From Allobosea sp. ASV33 (GTDB taxonomy: Bacteria; Pseudomonadota; Alphaproteobacteria; Rhizobiales; Beijerinckiaceae): 64,000 nucleotides of DNA. The DNA is taken from NCBI RefSeq assembly GCF_016428755.1, contig NZ_JAELTI010000012.1, positions 1 through 64,000 on the forward strand, in the 5' to 3' direction. Under the pieces are notes generated by a model. It saw only the letters and a program-made list of their open reading frames with translations, had not been told where the DNA came from and made no database searches. The position numbers and the translations under genes are program-made. The stretch's first letter is position 1; each line of letters opens with the position of its first letter. This document shows, in pieces, positions 23,420 to 32,652 of this stretch.

Positions 23420-24801
23420 CTGAAGCCGGCCTGTCCCGCTGGCAGCATCTGCGCGCGGCGATCGGCCTGGGCTCGGGGCTGTCGGCCGCATCCGATCGCT
23501 ACGGCCCGGCCGATGAAGTCAGCCGGGGGGACGGCTGGTTCGTCCGCATGCTCGGCGCGAAGACGAAGGCCGGCGTCACCGTTTCGGAGCTGACGGCGCT
23601 TCATCTGCCGGTGGTCTACGCCTGCGTCAATCGTATCGCGAACCCGATCGCGCATGTGCCCGTCGGCATATTCCGGAAGGGGGAGGATGGGGAGGCGATC
23701 CCGGTCGACGATCATCCGCTCTCGCATCGCATCCGGTTGCGGCCCAACGACTTGATGTCGTCGCGCACGCTGCGGAAGACCCTGCAAGGCCACGCGCTGC
23801 TCTGGGGTAACGGCTATGCCGAGATCGAGCGCAATGGCCGCGGCCAGGCAGTCAATATCTGGCCGCTGATGCCGAACATGACGACGCCGCGGCGATCCGG
23901 CGGCTCGCTGGTCTACGACACGACGATCAACGGCCGCCGCTACGAGCTGCCGCACGACAACGTCATCCACCTGATGGACCTTTCGCAGGACGGGTATCGT
24001 GGCCATTCGCAGATCGCGCTGGCGCGGCAGGCTGTCGGCATGGGTTTGGCCATGGAGGAATTCGGCGCGAAATTCTTCGCAAACGACGCCAAATCAGGCG
24101 GCTTCCTGATGCATCCGGGCCGGCTGTCGTCAAATGCCCAAGGCAATCTGGCGGCCCGGAAGGGCAGTGTGCCGAACGTGCCCGCCGGCGGCTCGGATCG
24201 CCGGAGCGATGCCGGCGCGACGCTGGAAAAGCAGGGCGGACTGGAGAACGCGCACAGGGTCAAGGTCCTCGAGGAGGGGATGAAATACGTCTCGACGACG
24301 ATCCCGCCGGAGGATGCCCAGTTCCTCGGCTCGCGCGAGTTCCAGATCGCCGAACTTGCGCGCATCTACGACGTGCCGCTCGTCCTGCTGCAGAGCCATG
24401 AGAAGTCCACCAGCTGGGGGACTGGCGTCGAGCAGCTGATGATCGGCTTCGTTCAGCAGACAATCCATCCCTGGATCGATTGCTGGGAGCAGGAGCTCAA
24501 CTGGAAGCTCTTCACCGAGGAAGAGCTCGGCCAGGGCTACTACGTCAAGTTCAACCTGAACGCCCTGCTGCGCGGCGACATGGCCGCGCGCGCTGCCTTT
24601 TACAAGGCGATTTTCGAGCTCGGCGCGATCAACCCGAACGGCATCGCCAAGCTCGAGGACATGCCCGGCATCGGACCGGCTGGCGACACCTATTTCGTCT
24701 CGAACAACGTCCAGTCGATCGAGCGCGCGATCAACCCGCCCGATCCGCCGCCGGCTGCGCCGCCGCCGCTGGATGTCCCGCCAAAGGAGGCCGCGCAATG
24801 A
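23416..24801 (+). CDS. Phage portal protein (HK97 family)
   Basis: A 461-residue portal protein forming the DNA-entry ring of the capsid. Family blocks include VVYACVNRIANPIAHVPVGI, the HALLWGNGYAEIERN core, HLMDLSQDGYRGHS and the C-terminal INPNGIAKLEDMPGI region. The C-terminus ends in a Pro-rich tail (PPDPPPAAPPPLDVPP). ATGA overlaps join it to the large terminase and the protease. Confidence 0.95.
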   Translation: MTEAGLSRWQHLRAAIGLGSGLSAASDRYGPADEVSRGDGWFVRMLGAKTKAGVTVSELTALHLPVVYACVNRIANPIAHVPVGIFRKGEDGEAIPVDDHPLSHRIRLRPNDLMSSRTLRKTLQGHALLWGNGYAEIERNGRGQAVNIWPLMPNMTTPRRSGGSLVYDTTINGRRYELPHDNVIHLMDLSQDGYRGHSQIALARQAVGMGLAMEEFGAKFFANDAKSGGFLMHPGRLSSNAQGNLAARKGSVPNVPAGGSDRRSDAGATLEKQGGLENAHRVKVLEEGMKYVSTTIPPEDAQFLGSREFQIAELARIYDVPLVLLQSHEKSTSWGTGVEQLMIGFVQQTIHPWIDCWEQELNWKLFTEEELGQGYYVKFNLNALLRGDMAARAAFYKAIFELGAINPNGIAKLEDMPGIGPAGDTYFVSNNVQSIERAINPPDPPPAAPPPLDVPPKEAAQ

Positions 24802-25712
24802 GATACGCTCATATTCTGATGGCGGTCTGGGAAGAGCGCTGGGCTTTGCAGGAAGCCAAGCTCCAGGCGATCCTCGATTTCCTGGCGCGGCAAGCCGCCG
24901 GCGAGAAATTCTCCGTCGACGAGGTCGCGGCGCGCATTCCGGTCAAGGCCGAACGCGAGGTTGCCCGCAAGGTCGGCCGCGTCGCGCTGATCCCGGTCCG
25001 CGGCGTCATCGCCAACCGCATGAGCCTGATGGGTGATATCTCCGGCGGCGTCTCGAACGAGGCGCTGGCCTCGTCGTTCCAGGCCGCGATGCGCGATCCG
25101 GATGTGAAGGCGGTCGTCTTCGACGTCGATTCGCCCGGCGGGATGGTCAGCGGCACGGACGAGCTGTCGAGCATGATCCACGCCGCCCGCGGCATCAAAC
25201 CGATCGTCGCGCACGTCAACGCCACAGCGGCGAGCGCGGCCTACTGGTCGATTTCTTCGGCTGACGAGATCGTGGTGACGCCGTCGGGCTCCGTCGGCTC
25301 GATCGGTATCCTCGGCGTCCACGACGATGTCAGTGCCGCTATGGAGAAGGCGGGCGTGAAGAAGACGCTGATCTCGGCCGGCAAATTCAAGACGGCGGCC
25401 AGCCCTTATGGGCCGCTCGATGATGATGCCCGGGCTCGCATCCAAGCCAAGGTGGACGCGTCCTACGATCGCTTCGTCGCGGCAGTCGGCCGCAACCGCA
25501 ACGTCAGCGCCAAGCGCGTCCGCGATGGCTTCGGCCAGGGCGACATGGTCGATGCCGAGGCGGCCGTCGCCGAGGGCATGGCCGATCGCATTGGCACGCT
25601 CGAGGAAACCCTGCAGCGCTTCGGCGCCTCGCTCTATGGCGTCGAGAAGCCGCCGGCGCCGTCCGGGCGCTCGGCCCTGCAGCAGCGCAAGCGCGCGCTC
25701 GCCACTTCGTAA
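24798..25712 (+). CDS. S49 family peptidase (prohead protease)
   Basis: A 304-residue SppA/ClpP-fold serine protease in the position of the HK97 prohead protease. The oxyanion/substrate loop FDVDSPGGMVSG, the nucleophile Ser in NATAASAAYW and the Lys region AGKFKT are visible. It likely cleaves capsid protein N-termini and scaffold during assembly; the capsid gene next door has a long helical delta-like N-terminus. The ATG at 24798 overlaps the portal stop. Confidence 0.9.
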   Translation: MRYAHILMAVWEERWALQEAKLQAILDFLARQAAGEKFSVDEVAARIPVKAEREVARKVGRVALIPVRGVIANRMSLMGDISGGVSNEALASSFQAAMRDPDVKAVVFDVDSPGGMVSGTDELSSMIHAARGIKPIVAHVNATAASAAYWSISSADEIVVTPSGSVGSIGILGVHDDVSAAMEKAGVKKTLISAGKFKTAASPYGPLDDDARARIQAKVDASYDRFVAAVGRNRNVSAKRVRDGFGQGDMVDAEAAVAEGMADRIGTLEETLQRFGASLYGVEKPPAPSGRSALQQRKRALATS

Positions 25713-25800
25713 TACCCGCCGACCGGCGGTCACGGCTCTGTTCGCGTGCCGGCGCGGGCGGGGCCTTTTTGTGTCCGGTATTCAGCACCAGGAGCTAACC

Positions 25801-27102
25801 ATGCTGAAGGCACTGCGCGGCAAGCGCAACCAGCTGGTCGCGGACATGCGCGCGATCATCGAGACGGCGGAGAATGAGGATCGCGATCTCACCGCCGCGG
25901 AGCAGGAGAAATTCGACGCTTTCGAGGCGGAGAAGAAGGCGCTCGACGCGCGGATCGACCGGCTCGCTGGTCTCGAGGAGACCGAAACCGCGCTCGAGGC
26001 CGTCATTCCGGCCGCCGCCCGCGGCAATGTCGTGCAGCCGCCGGCGCGCCGGCCGAACGAAGCGAAGAAGGAATTCGAGAGCTTCGGCGAGTTCATGGCC
26101 TCCGTCCGGTTCAACCGCGACGACCAGCGCCTGACCTTCGTCCAGGGGGTCGGCGCCGAGCATGACGACAACGGCATGCTGCGCGCCGAGATGCGCATGG
26201 ACAACGACACGCAGGGCGGCTTCATGGTGCCCCGCCAGTTCCGCGACCAGATCATGCGCGTCGCGCCGCAGGATGCGCTGGTGCGCCCGCGCGCCCAGGT
26301 CATCCCGGCCGGCAGCCCGCCCGATGCGTCCGTCACCCTGCCGGCGCTCGATCAATCCGGCGCCAATCCGTCGAACATGTTCGGCGGCGTCGAGGTCAAA
26401 TGGATCGGCGAGGGTGACGATAAGCCGGAGACTGATGCCAAGCTCAGCGAGATCACGCTGACGCCGCACGAGGTCGCGGGCTTCGTCACCGTCACCGACA
26501 AGCTGCTGCGCAACTGGCAGGCTTCCGACACCTTCATCCGCAACCTGCTTTCCGGCGCGGTCGACGCCGCCGAGGACTGGGCTTTCCTGCGCGGCACCGG
26601 CGTCAATCAGCCGCTGGGCGCGATCAACTCCGGCGCGATGAAGTTCATCAACCGGGCAAATGCCAACACCGTCACCTATGCCGACCTGCTCAACATGGTG
26701 TCAGTGTTGCTGATGCGTGGTGGCACGCCGGTCTGGTCGATCCCGCAAGGCGCTCTGCCCAAACTGGCGACGATGACCGATCCCGAGGGCCACTACATCT
26801 GGAAGCCCGGGGCGGTCGACGGCTTCGCCGGCACGCTCCTCGGCTATCCGGTGCGCTGGAACAACCGGGCCCCGCTGCTCGGCATCAAGGGCGACATCAT
26901 CCTCGTCGACTGGACCTACTACCTGATCAAGGACGGCGCCGGCCCCTTCGTCGCGGCCTCGGAGCACGTCAAGTTCACCTCGAACAAGACGGTCATCAAG
27001 ATCTTCTGGAACGTCGACGGCGCGCCCTGGATGAAGGCGCCGATCAAGGAAGAGAACGGCTACGAGGTCTCGCCCTTCGTCGGCCTCGATATCCCGGCCT
27101 GA
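25801..27102 (+). CDS. Major capsid protein (HK97 fold)
   Basis: A 433-residue capsid protein. Residues 1-70 form a charged coiled coil (RNQLVADMRAIIETAENEDR), the delta/scaffold domain expected to be cleaved by the protease. The body contains TQGGFMVPRQFRDQIM, LTPHEVAGFVTVTDKLLRN, DWAFLRGTGVNQPLG and LLGYPVRWNN, which are HK97-type E-loop and A-domain signatures. The ATG at 25801 has AGGAG 9 bases upstream. It is 88 bases after the protease gene. Confidence 0.95.
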   Translation: MLKALRGKRNQLVADMRAIIETAENEDRDLTAAEQEKFDAFEAEKKALDARIDRLAGLEETETALEAVIPAAARGNVVQPPARRPNEAKKEFESFGEFMASVRFNRDDQRLTFVQGVGAEHDDNGMLRAEMRMDNDTQGGFMVPRQFRDQIMRVAPQDALVRPRAQVIPAGSPPDASVTLPALDQSGANPSNMFGGVEVKWIGEGDDKPETDAKLSEITLTPHEVAGFVTVTDKLLRNWQASDTFIRNLLSGAVDAAEDWAFLRGTGVNQPLGAINSGAMKFINRANANTVTYADLLNMVSVLLMRGGTPVWSIPQGALPKLATMTDPEGHYIWKPGAVDGFAGTLLGYPVRWNNRAPLLGIKGDIILVDWTYYLIKDGAGPFVAASEHVKFTSNKTVIKIFWNVDGAPWMKAPIKEENGYEVSPFVGLDIPA

Positions 27103-27193
27103 TCGGCCGGCGCCCGCGCTTTCGCCGCGCCTGGCGCCGGGCCCGCCCGGCGTCCCTGCCTTTCCCGCAATCTCGATCGAGGAGGAAGAGCCG

Positions 27194-27619
27194 ATGCGCT
27201 CTCTCGCCAACAACGTCCACCTGAAGCGGGCGATCAGCCCGGCCGCGGCGATCGCCGACAATACGCCGATCGTTTCGCAGATCATCGACCGGCTCGGCTA
27301 CGAGCAGCTGATGTTCGCCATCCTGCTCGGCCAGCTGGTCGACGCGGACGCCACCTTCGCCGTGCTCGTCCAGCATGGCGACCAGGCCAACCTGTCGGAT
27401 GCCGCCGACGTGCCGGACGCGCAGCTCACCGGCACCGAGGCGCTGGCGGGCTTCAAGTTCGACGATGACGATAAGGTCCGCAAGATCGGCTATGTCGGGC
27501 CGAAGCGCTACGTCCGCCTGACGATCACGCCGGCCAACAACACCGGCAATGCCTTCGTCTCGGCCGTCGCCATCCTCGCCAGCGCCCGCTACGCGCCGAC
27601 GCCCAATCCGCCGGTCTGA
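27194..27619 (+). CDS. Structural hypothetical protein after capsid, 141 aa
   Basis: A 141-residue protein of a type commonly found right after HK97-type capsid genes (blocks FAILLGQLVDADATFAVLVQ, KRYVRLTITPANNTGNAFVS). A capsid decoration or head-completion role is likely from position only. The ribosome site GGAGGAAGAG precedes its ATG. Confidence 0.7.
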   Translation: MRSLANNVHLKRAISPAAAIADNTPIVSQIIDRLGYEQLMFAILLGQLVDADATFAVLVQHGDQANLSDAADVPDAQLTGTEALAGFKFDDDDKVRKIGYVGPKRYVRLTITPANNTGNAFVSAVAILASARYAPTPNPPV

Positions 27620-27677
27620 GCCCCGTCCGCAGCATCAGCGCGCCGGCTGCGCCGGCGCCTCTCACGAGGATTCTTCC

Positions 27678-28205
27678 ATGACGAAACATGTGGTGATTTC
27701 CCCCTGCCGGGCCACGGTCGGGGGCGCTGCGCTGGCGCGTGGCGAATATTTCCCGGGCGACGACCAGGCGCAGATCGAGCGTCTGACGAAGGCCAACTGC
27801 CTGCTGCCCGAAGGCACCTGGGAGGCCAAGAAGGCCCGGGCGGAGTACGAAGCCGCCCAGGCCGGCGCGCGGGCGGTCGTGAAGGCTGAAGAGCGCCAGC
27901 GAGCCGAAGCCGCCCGGGTCGAAGCCGAGCGGGCCCGCGTCATCTCGGACGAGATCGCCGCGGCCGAGAAGCGGCGGGACGAGGCCCTTGCCACGGCCGA
28001 GGAGCTCGAGGCGAAGCACACCGCGCGGCTGGCCGAGATGCAAGCGGATTTGCAGGCTATCGCCGGCGAGATTGCAGCGGCCGCGGCGCGAGAGGGCGAA
28101 GCCAATGCCAAGGCTGCCGATGCTGAGGCGAAGCTGCAGGACCTCGAGCAGCAGATCGCCGCGGCCGAGGCCGAGCTCGCGAAGAGGCCGGCGAAGAAGG
28201 CCTGA
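27678..28205 (+). CDS. Coiled-coil hypothetical protein, 175 aa
   Basis: After a short N-terminal beta-like section (VVISPCRATVGGAAL), the protein from residue 50 onward is an Ala/Glu/Lys-rich heptad-like coiled coil (EERQRAEAARVEAERARV and similar stretches). It lies between head and connector genes. It may help head assembly; no function is established. Confidence 0.65.
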   Translation: MTKHVVISPCRATVGGAALARGEYFPGDDQAQIERLTKANCLLPEGTWEAKKARAEYEAAQAGARAVVKAEERQRAEAARVEAERARVISDEIAAAEKRRDEALATAEELEAKHTARLAEMQADLQAIAGEIAAAAAREGEANAKAADAEAKLQDLEQQIAAAEAELAKRPAKKA

Positions 28206-28208
28206 TCG

Positions 28209-28826
28209 ATGCCCAGGACTATCGTCGTCGAGCGGCCGGAGCCGGTCCTGACTTTGGAGGAGGCCAAACGCCACCTCATCATCTCCGGAGCCGGCCGCGA
28301 CGACGATATCAAGGGACTGATCGCGGCGGTGACGGCGCAGATTGACGGGCCGGACGGCTGGCTCGGGCTTTCGCTCGGCCAGCAGGTCCTGGAATGGCAA
28401 GGGAACGCTTTTCCAGACGGCTGGCCCATTGAGCTGCTGTGCGGTCCGGTCTCGGAGGTGCAGAGCATCAACTATCTCGATGCCTCCGGAGTTTCAGCTT
28501 CGGTCAGCCTCGCCGATGTCGAGCTGCATGAGACGTCGCTCTATCCTCGTGAAGGTTTCCATTGGCCGCGATCGGCCTGTCGACCAGGCGCGGTCCGCAT
28601 TCGGTACAAAGCGGGCCACGCGGCCGAGGACCTGCCTCCCCAAGTGGTCCCAGCGCTGAAGCTGATGCTGGGTGATCTCTGGAGCGCTGCCCGGGCTGGT
28701 ACCGGAATCCGGAAGGAGGTCGTCGAAGGCATCGGGTCGACCGAATGGGAAGCTTCGACCGCTTTCAATGATCGCTCGAACCGGGCGGTGACGGCGCTGC
28801 TTCTGCCGCTTCGAGTGTATCCGTGA
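28209..28826 (+). CDS. Head-tail connector protein (gp6-like)
   Basis: A 205-residue protein of the gp6-like head-tail connector type. It has the characteristic opening LTLEEAKRHLIISGAGRDDDIKGLI and later AVRIRYKAGHAAEDLPPQVV, followed by LKLMLGDLWSAAR. It likely forms the ring beneath the portal. The ATG is at 28209, three bases after the previous stop. It overlaps the next gene. Confidence 0.8.
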   Translation: MPRTIVVERPEPVLTLEEAKRHLIISGAGRDDDIKGLIAAVTAQIDGPDGWLGLSLGQQVLEWQGNAFPDGWPIELLCGPVSEVQSINYLDASGVSASVSLADVELHETSLYPREGFHWPRSACRPGAVRIRYKAGHAAEDLPPQVVPALKLMLGDLWSAARAGTGIRKEVVEGIGSTEWEASTAFNDRSNRAVTALLLPLRVYP

Positions 28827-29155
28827 CACCGGAGGAGGCTATTGCCGCCCTCGATCGGCAGCTCGCGCAGCACGGCCGGACGATGCGCCTCGTGCGCGCC
28901 GGCGGCGGTCTCGCCGATGGCGTCGGCCGAGGCTTCGCCCGCGACTTCAAGCCGGAGGAACTGGTCGGCTCGATCCAGCAGGGCGATCGGCTCGCGATCC
29001 TGTCACCGACCTGGCTTGGCCCGATCGGCTGGCTCGCCGTCAAGGCGGGCGACCGCGTCAATTTCGGCCAGCGCTGGTACCGCGTGCAGGCGCCGGACCT
29101 GATCGAGCTCAACGATACCGTCGTGCGCGTCGAGCTGCACCTGCGGGGCATGTGA
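28823..29155 (+). CDS. Head closure / head-tail joining protein
   Basis: A 110-residue protein in the position of the head closure protein. Its second half (LVGSIQQGDRLAILSPTW, AGDRVNFGQRWYRVQAPDLI) is beta-rich as expected for stopper-like proteins. The start is the GTG whose bases overlap the preceding TGA. The assignment rests on position and general character. Confidence 0.6.
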   Translation: MTPEEAIAALDRQLAQHGRTMRLVRAGGGLADGVGRGFARDFKPEELVGSIQQGDRLAILSPTWLGPIGWLAVKAGDRVNFGQRWYRVQAPDLIELNDTVVRVELHLRGM

Positions 29156-29760
29156 TGGCGCGCATTCGCTCCGTAAGCGTCGAGTTTGGCGCCGAGATCG
29201 TGCGCGCGGTCGCGGCCACCTCCGCAGACCTTGCGGCCTTTGCCCGGCGCGAGCACGCCAGGGTCATGCGGGACGAGCCGCGCCCGTCGAGCTTCCGTCG
29301 CTTCGTCGACGGCAAGGAAGGCGCGCCGGAAGATGCGGTGAAGCCCTTCGGCGTCATCGAATACCACTATCAGCGCTTGGCCGAGGTCGTGCAGTTCGCG
29401 ATGGAATCGCTCTTTGCGTTCTCGCCTGTGCTCTCCGGCGAATACCGCCTCTCGCACACGCTCTTCGTCGACGGCGCGCCGGTCCGGGATCTCCGGACCT
29501 GGCAGCCGTCCGATGGTGAGGTCGTGATCCTCAACCCCCTGCCCTATGCGCGGAAGATCGAGATGGGAAAGCAGAAGATGCGCTTGCCCGGCTCGGACAA
29601 GGTCTACCAGCAGGCCGAGCAGGTCGTGCGGCGCCGCTTCGGCAATGTCGCTTCCATCAAGTTCACCTATCGCCCTGTCGCGGGAGCTTCGGTGAAGGTC
29701 TCGAAGCGCGCCGCGGCCTCCGACATGCGCCGGCCGGCGCTGGTCATCCGAGCTTACTGA
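29155..29760 (+). CDS. Tail-completion type protein, 201 aa
   Basis: A 201-residue protein in the HK97 gp10-like position between head closure and tail terminator. It has a helical N-terminus and a C-terminal block (NPLPYARKIEMGKQKMRLPG) typical of such neck proteins. The ATG at 29155 forms TGATG with the previous stop; a GTG three bases upstream is an alternative. Confidence 0.6.
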   Translation: MARIRSVSVEFGAEIVRAVAATSADLAAFARREHARVMRDEPRPSSFRRFVDGKEGAPEDAVKPFGVIEYHYQRLAEVVQFAMESLFAFSPVLSGEYRLSHTLFVDGAPVRDLRTWQPSDGEVVILNPLPYARKIEMGKQKMRLPGSDKVYQQAEQVVRRRFGNVASIKFTYRPVAGASVKVSKRAAASDMRRPALVIRAY

Positions 29761-29761
29761 C

Positions 29762-30208
29762 ATGGCGAATTTTGCCGGTGCTGTCGCCGCGATCCGGTCG
29801 CGGGTTGCGGCCATGCGCCCCGTTGAACTGCCGATCGGCTGGCCGAACGAGGCCCGGCCCGACGTCATCGGCGTCGGCGGCAACCCGGCGCCCTGGGCTT
29901 ATGCCGAGGTGTCCTCGACCGGCGCCGAAATTCGAGGTGTCGGTGTTCCCGGCGATCATGTCGTGGTCGAGGAGGGCATCATCATGATGACCGTCTTCGT
30001 GCCGGACGGCGAAGGCACGGCGACGGCCTACAGCCTCGCCGGGCAGCTCGGCGAGATCTTCCGCGTCCAGCAGTTCTACGACGCCGAGCCCGGCGTCTGC
30101 ATCCGCACCTGGACCCCGCGCATCTCGGGCGGGGATTCCAGCAGCGACGACGGCATGTGGTTCGCCGTCACCGTCTCGATCCCGTTCCAATTCTGGCGCC
30201 GCGCCTGA
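29762..30208 (+). CDS. Tail terminator-like protein
   Basis: A 148-residue protein with blocks IGWPNEARPDVIGVG and RVQQFYDAEPGVCIRTWTP, ending in VTVSIPFQFWRR. This pattern is common to tail-terminator (DUF4128-like) proteins before the tail-tube gene. It probably caps the tail tube and stops polymerisation. The assignment is from gene order and shape. Confidence 0.6.
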   Translation: MANFAGAVAAIRSRVAAMRPVELPIGWPNEARPDVIGVGGNPAPWAYAEVSSTGAEIRGVGVPGDHVVVEEGIIMMTVFVPDGEGTATAYSLAGQLGEIFRVQQFYDAEPGVCIRTWTPRISGGDSSSDDGMWFAVTVSIPFQFWRRA

Positions 30209-30227
30209 ACCTCAGAGGAGATTTCCC

Positions 30228-31418
30228 ATGGCCTATCAGTCCGGCCGCAATATCCTTGTGGCCTATAAGCCGGAGACGAACTTCGGGGTGCTTCCCGATG
30301 GCGCTTCCGGTTCCAAGGTGTTCCGCCCCAACAGCGGCGGCATCAACCTGACGAAGGAGCCGATCCGCTCCAACGAGGTCCGGCGGGACGGCCAGATCAC
30401 ACGCGGGCGTCATGGCTCGCGCTCGGTCGCCGGCCAATATGTCGCGGACCTCTCCCTCGGGAGCTATGACGACTTTATCGAAGCGGCTTTTCGCGGCACC
30501 TTCGATGCCCCGCTTGCGTTGGCCGGGCTCAGTGTCGCTGCCGACTCGGCCGGCAAGACCTTCACGCGCAGCACTGGTTCGTGGATCACGGATGGCGTCC
30601 GGATCGGCGATGTCGGACGTTTCGGCGGTTTCACCGCGGGCGGCGTCGACAATAACGGCCGCAACGTTCGTGTCGTCGGCCTCACAGCCACGGTGATGAC
30701 TGTCGCCGATGCTGTCACCACCGTCGCGCAGCAGACCAACATCACCTTCGCGCGGCCGAAGAAGCTGATCATGGGCACGACGCCGCGCTCCTTCGCGATC
30801 GAGGAGCGCGAGATCGATATCGACGGCTCCGAGGTCTTCCTCGGCAACCGGGTCGGCTCGATGCAGCTGCAGATGAGCCCGAACGGCATGGCGCAGCTCA
30901 CCTTCGGCATCGTCGGGCGCGACATGCAGGCGATGACGGGAGCGCAGTCGCCCTATTTCACCGCGCCGGTCGCGACGACGTCGATCGGCATGACCGCGGT
31001 CGAGGCGCTGATCCGCCTGGGCTCCGAGGACATCCTCGAAGTGACCTCCCTCAACCTCAACATCAACCTGAACGCCGCCGGCGTGCCGGTCGTCGGCTCG
31101 GTGGTGACGCCGGACGTCTTCACCAATCAGGCGACGGTCGAGGGCTCGATCACGGCCCTGAAGAAAGACATCAGCCGCGTGCAGCAGTTCCTGAACGAGG
31201 ATCAGCTCTCGCTGCATCTGCTCTTCACCGAGAACGAGGGCGAGCCGAAGGACTTCTGCTCCTTCTTCGTCGGCAACCTGACGCTCGCCAGCATGGCGAA
31301 ATCGGAGCTCGGCGCCGATGGCGGCCGGACGCAGCAGATCAACCTGCTGATCGGCAAGGATGAGCGCGGCGGCGCCTATTCCGACTCGACGGTCGTCTAC
31401 CAGACCTCCGCGGCCTGA
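30228..31418 (+). CDS. Major tail tube protein
   Basis: A 396-residue tail tube protein of the Phage_tail_2/TTP-like group. It has the opening SGRNILVAYKPETNFGVLPD, a central IERREIDIDG-like beta region, then TTSIGMTAVEALIRLG and a C-terminal QQINLLIGKDERGGAY. The size and the position before the tail chaperones and tape measure support this. It has an AGAGGAG ribosome site before the ATG. Confidence 0.8.
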   Translation: MAYQSGRNILVAYKPETNFGVLPDGASGSKVFRPNSGGINLTKEPIRSNEVRRDGQITRGRHGSRSVAGQYVADLSLGSYDDFIEAAFRGTFDAPLALAGLSVAADSAGKTFTRSTGSWITDGVRIGDVGRFGGFTAGGVDNNGRNVRVVGLTATVMTVADAVTTVAQQTNITFARPKKLIMGTTPRSFAIEEREIDIDGSEVFLGNRVGSMQLQMSPNGMAQLTFGIVGRDMQAMTGAQSPYFTAPVATTSIGMTAVEALIRLGSEDILEVTSLNLNINLNAAGVPVVGSVVTPDVFTNQATVEGSITALKKDISRVQQFLNEDQLSLHLLFTENEGEPKDFCSFFVGNLTLASMAKSELGADGGRTQQINLLIGKDERGGAYSDSTVVYQTSAA

Positions 31419-31447
31419 TCGCTGCACAACCCGAAGGAGAGCTTTGC

Positions 31448-31696
31448 ATGACCAACCACGAAGAGAACGTGCGGGGCGCTGCAACGCGCCTGCACGAGGC
31501 CGTCGTCGCTGCGCGGCAGAACGGCCTCGCGGTCACTTGGCCGTCGCGTGTCGACGACCTTCCGGCCATCGCCATCAGCGAGACCGGCCGCCCGAAGATC
31601 GATGTCACGGTCTCGGCGGACGTCGATCCGTCGACCGCCGCCCGCGCCTCCGCGGCGGCGCAGAAGGCTGCCGAAAAGGTCGTCGACAAGGCCTGA
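31448..31696 (+). CDS. Small hypothetical tail-region protein, 82 aa
   Basis: An 82-residue soluble protein with helical ends (RGAATRLHEAVVAARQ; ARASAAAQKAAEKVVDKA) and a short central beta region. AAGGAGA precedes the ATG. It lies between the tail tube and tail chaperone genes. Function unknown. Confidence 0.6.
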   Translation: MTNHEENVRGAATRLHEAVVAARQNGLAVTWPSRVDDLPAIAISETGRPKIDVTVSADVDPSTAARASAAAQKAAEKVVDKA

Positions 31697-31813
31697 TCGC
31701 CCCCTTGGCGCCTATCCCGCCCGACAGCGGCCAAGCTCGCCCCGGCGAGTGTCGCGCGACAGGCGGGCGGTGTGTCGGCGCCGCCCCGCCATCCTCCGAC
31801 AAGGATCACGACC

Positions 31814-32281
31814 ATGACCACCAAGGAACCCGGCGCCGCGGCGCCCGTCGCCCTTTCGGCTTTCATCCCAGCCGATACGGCCGTGCTCGATATCCTCGCT
31901 CCCGGTTCGGCGACGCCGATCGGCTGGCGCATCACTTTCGCCGGCCCTGGCCACCCGAAGACGATCGCCTTCAACGAGGCGAAGAACCGCGAGACGCTGC
32001 ATCGCAATCGCCAGATCGAAATGGCCCAGATCAACGGGCGGAAATACAAGCCCGAGGAACGCTCCGTCGACGAAGCGCGACGCGAGAACGTGCAATGGGT
32101 CGCGGCGCGTATCGTCGACTGGACACCTGTCACGCTGAAGCCCGGCGAGGCGCCGATCGCCTATAGCGAAAAGGCCGCGATCGACATCTTCGTCGATCCC
32201 GATCTCGGCTGGGTCTACGCGCAGTGCCTCGATTTTCTGGTCTCTGAGCAGAGTTTTACGCGGACCTCCGCCAAGGCCTGA
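31814..32281 (+). CDS. Tail assembly chaperone, first frame (gpG-like)
   Basis: A 155-residue protein between tail tube and tape measure genes, the lambda gpG position. It carries the block WRITFAGPGHPKTIAFNEA and KYKPEERSVDEARRENVQWVAARIVDW typical of alphaproteobacterial phage tail chaperones. Near its end (TTTT at 32254-32257) ribosomes can slip -1 into the next frame to make a longer gpGT-like product. The stop is at 32279-32281. Confidence 0.75.
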   Translation: MTTKEPGAAAPVALSAFIPADTAVLDILAPGSATPIGWRITFAGPGHPKTIAFNEAKNRETLHRNRQIEMAQINGRKYKPEERSVDEARRENVQWVAARIVDWTPVTLKPGEAPIAYSEKAAIDIFVDPDLGWVYAQCLDFLVSEQSFTRTSAKA

Positions 32282-32652
32282 CGGCCTTCGCGGAGGCGAC
32301 CTTCCGCCTCGATGTTCGCGACAAGGAAGGCGTTTCCGAGCGCGAGCATCTTGAGGGATTGCTCGCGCGGGCGCGCACGGCAGAGCGGCGGCGCCAGATC
32401 GAGGACGATCTCGCGGTTCCGGAGCTGCCGCCGGAGGGGCTCTATCTGTGGTCGGCATTCCGGCGCCTGTCGGGCCGTCGCGGCTCCTCCGGTTTCGGGC
32501 CCCTCGCCATCAGCTGGCCGGAGATCGACGCCTTTCAGCGTCTGACCCGCGCCGGCCTCGCTCCGTGGGAGATCGAGATCCTTGAGATGCTTGATCACCT
32601 GTTCCTGAAGACCATGGCCAACCCCAACCCCGAAAGCGACCCCTCGGCATGA
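32248..32652 (+). CDS. Tail assembly chaperone, -1 frame extension (gpT-like)
   Basis: This frame opens right after a stop at 32245-32247 and has no ATG or GTG near its beginning, yet reads as protein from there: AEFYADLRQGLTAFAEATFR, followed by HLEGLLARARTAERRRQ and a WEIEILEMLDHLFLK end. The first frame ends 34 bases into it. A -1 slip on the UUUU at 32254-32257 would fuse them into a product of about 279 residues, the arrangement known for lambda G/GT. An independent TTG start at 32359 (97 residues) is the alternative. Its end overlaps the tape measure start (ATGA). Confidence 0.7.
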   Translation, partial: AEFYADLRQGLTAFAEATFRLDVRDKEGVSEREHLEGLLARARTAERRRQIEDDLAVPELPPEGLYLWSAFRRLSGRRGSSGFGPLAISWPEIDAFQRLTRAGLAPWEIEILEMLDHLFLKTMANPNPESDPSA

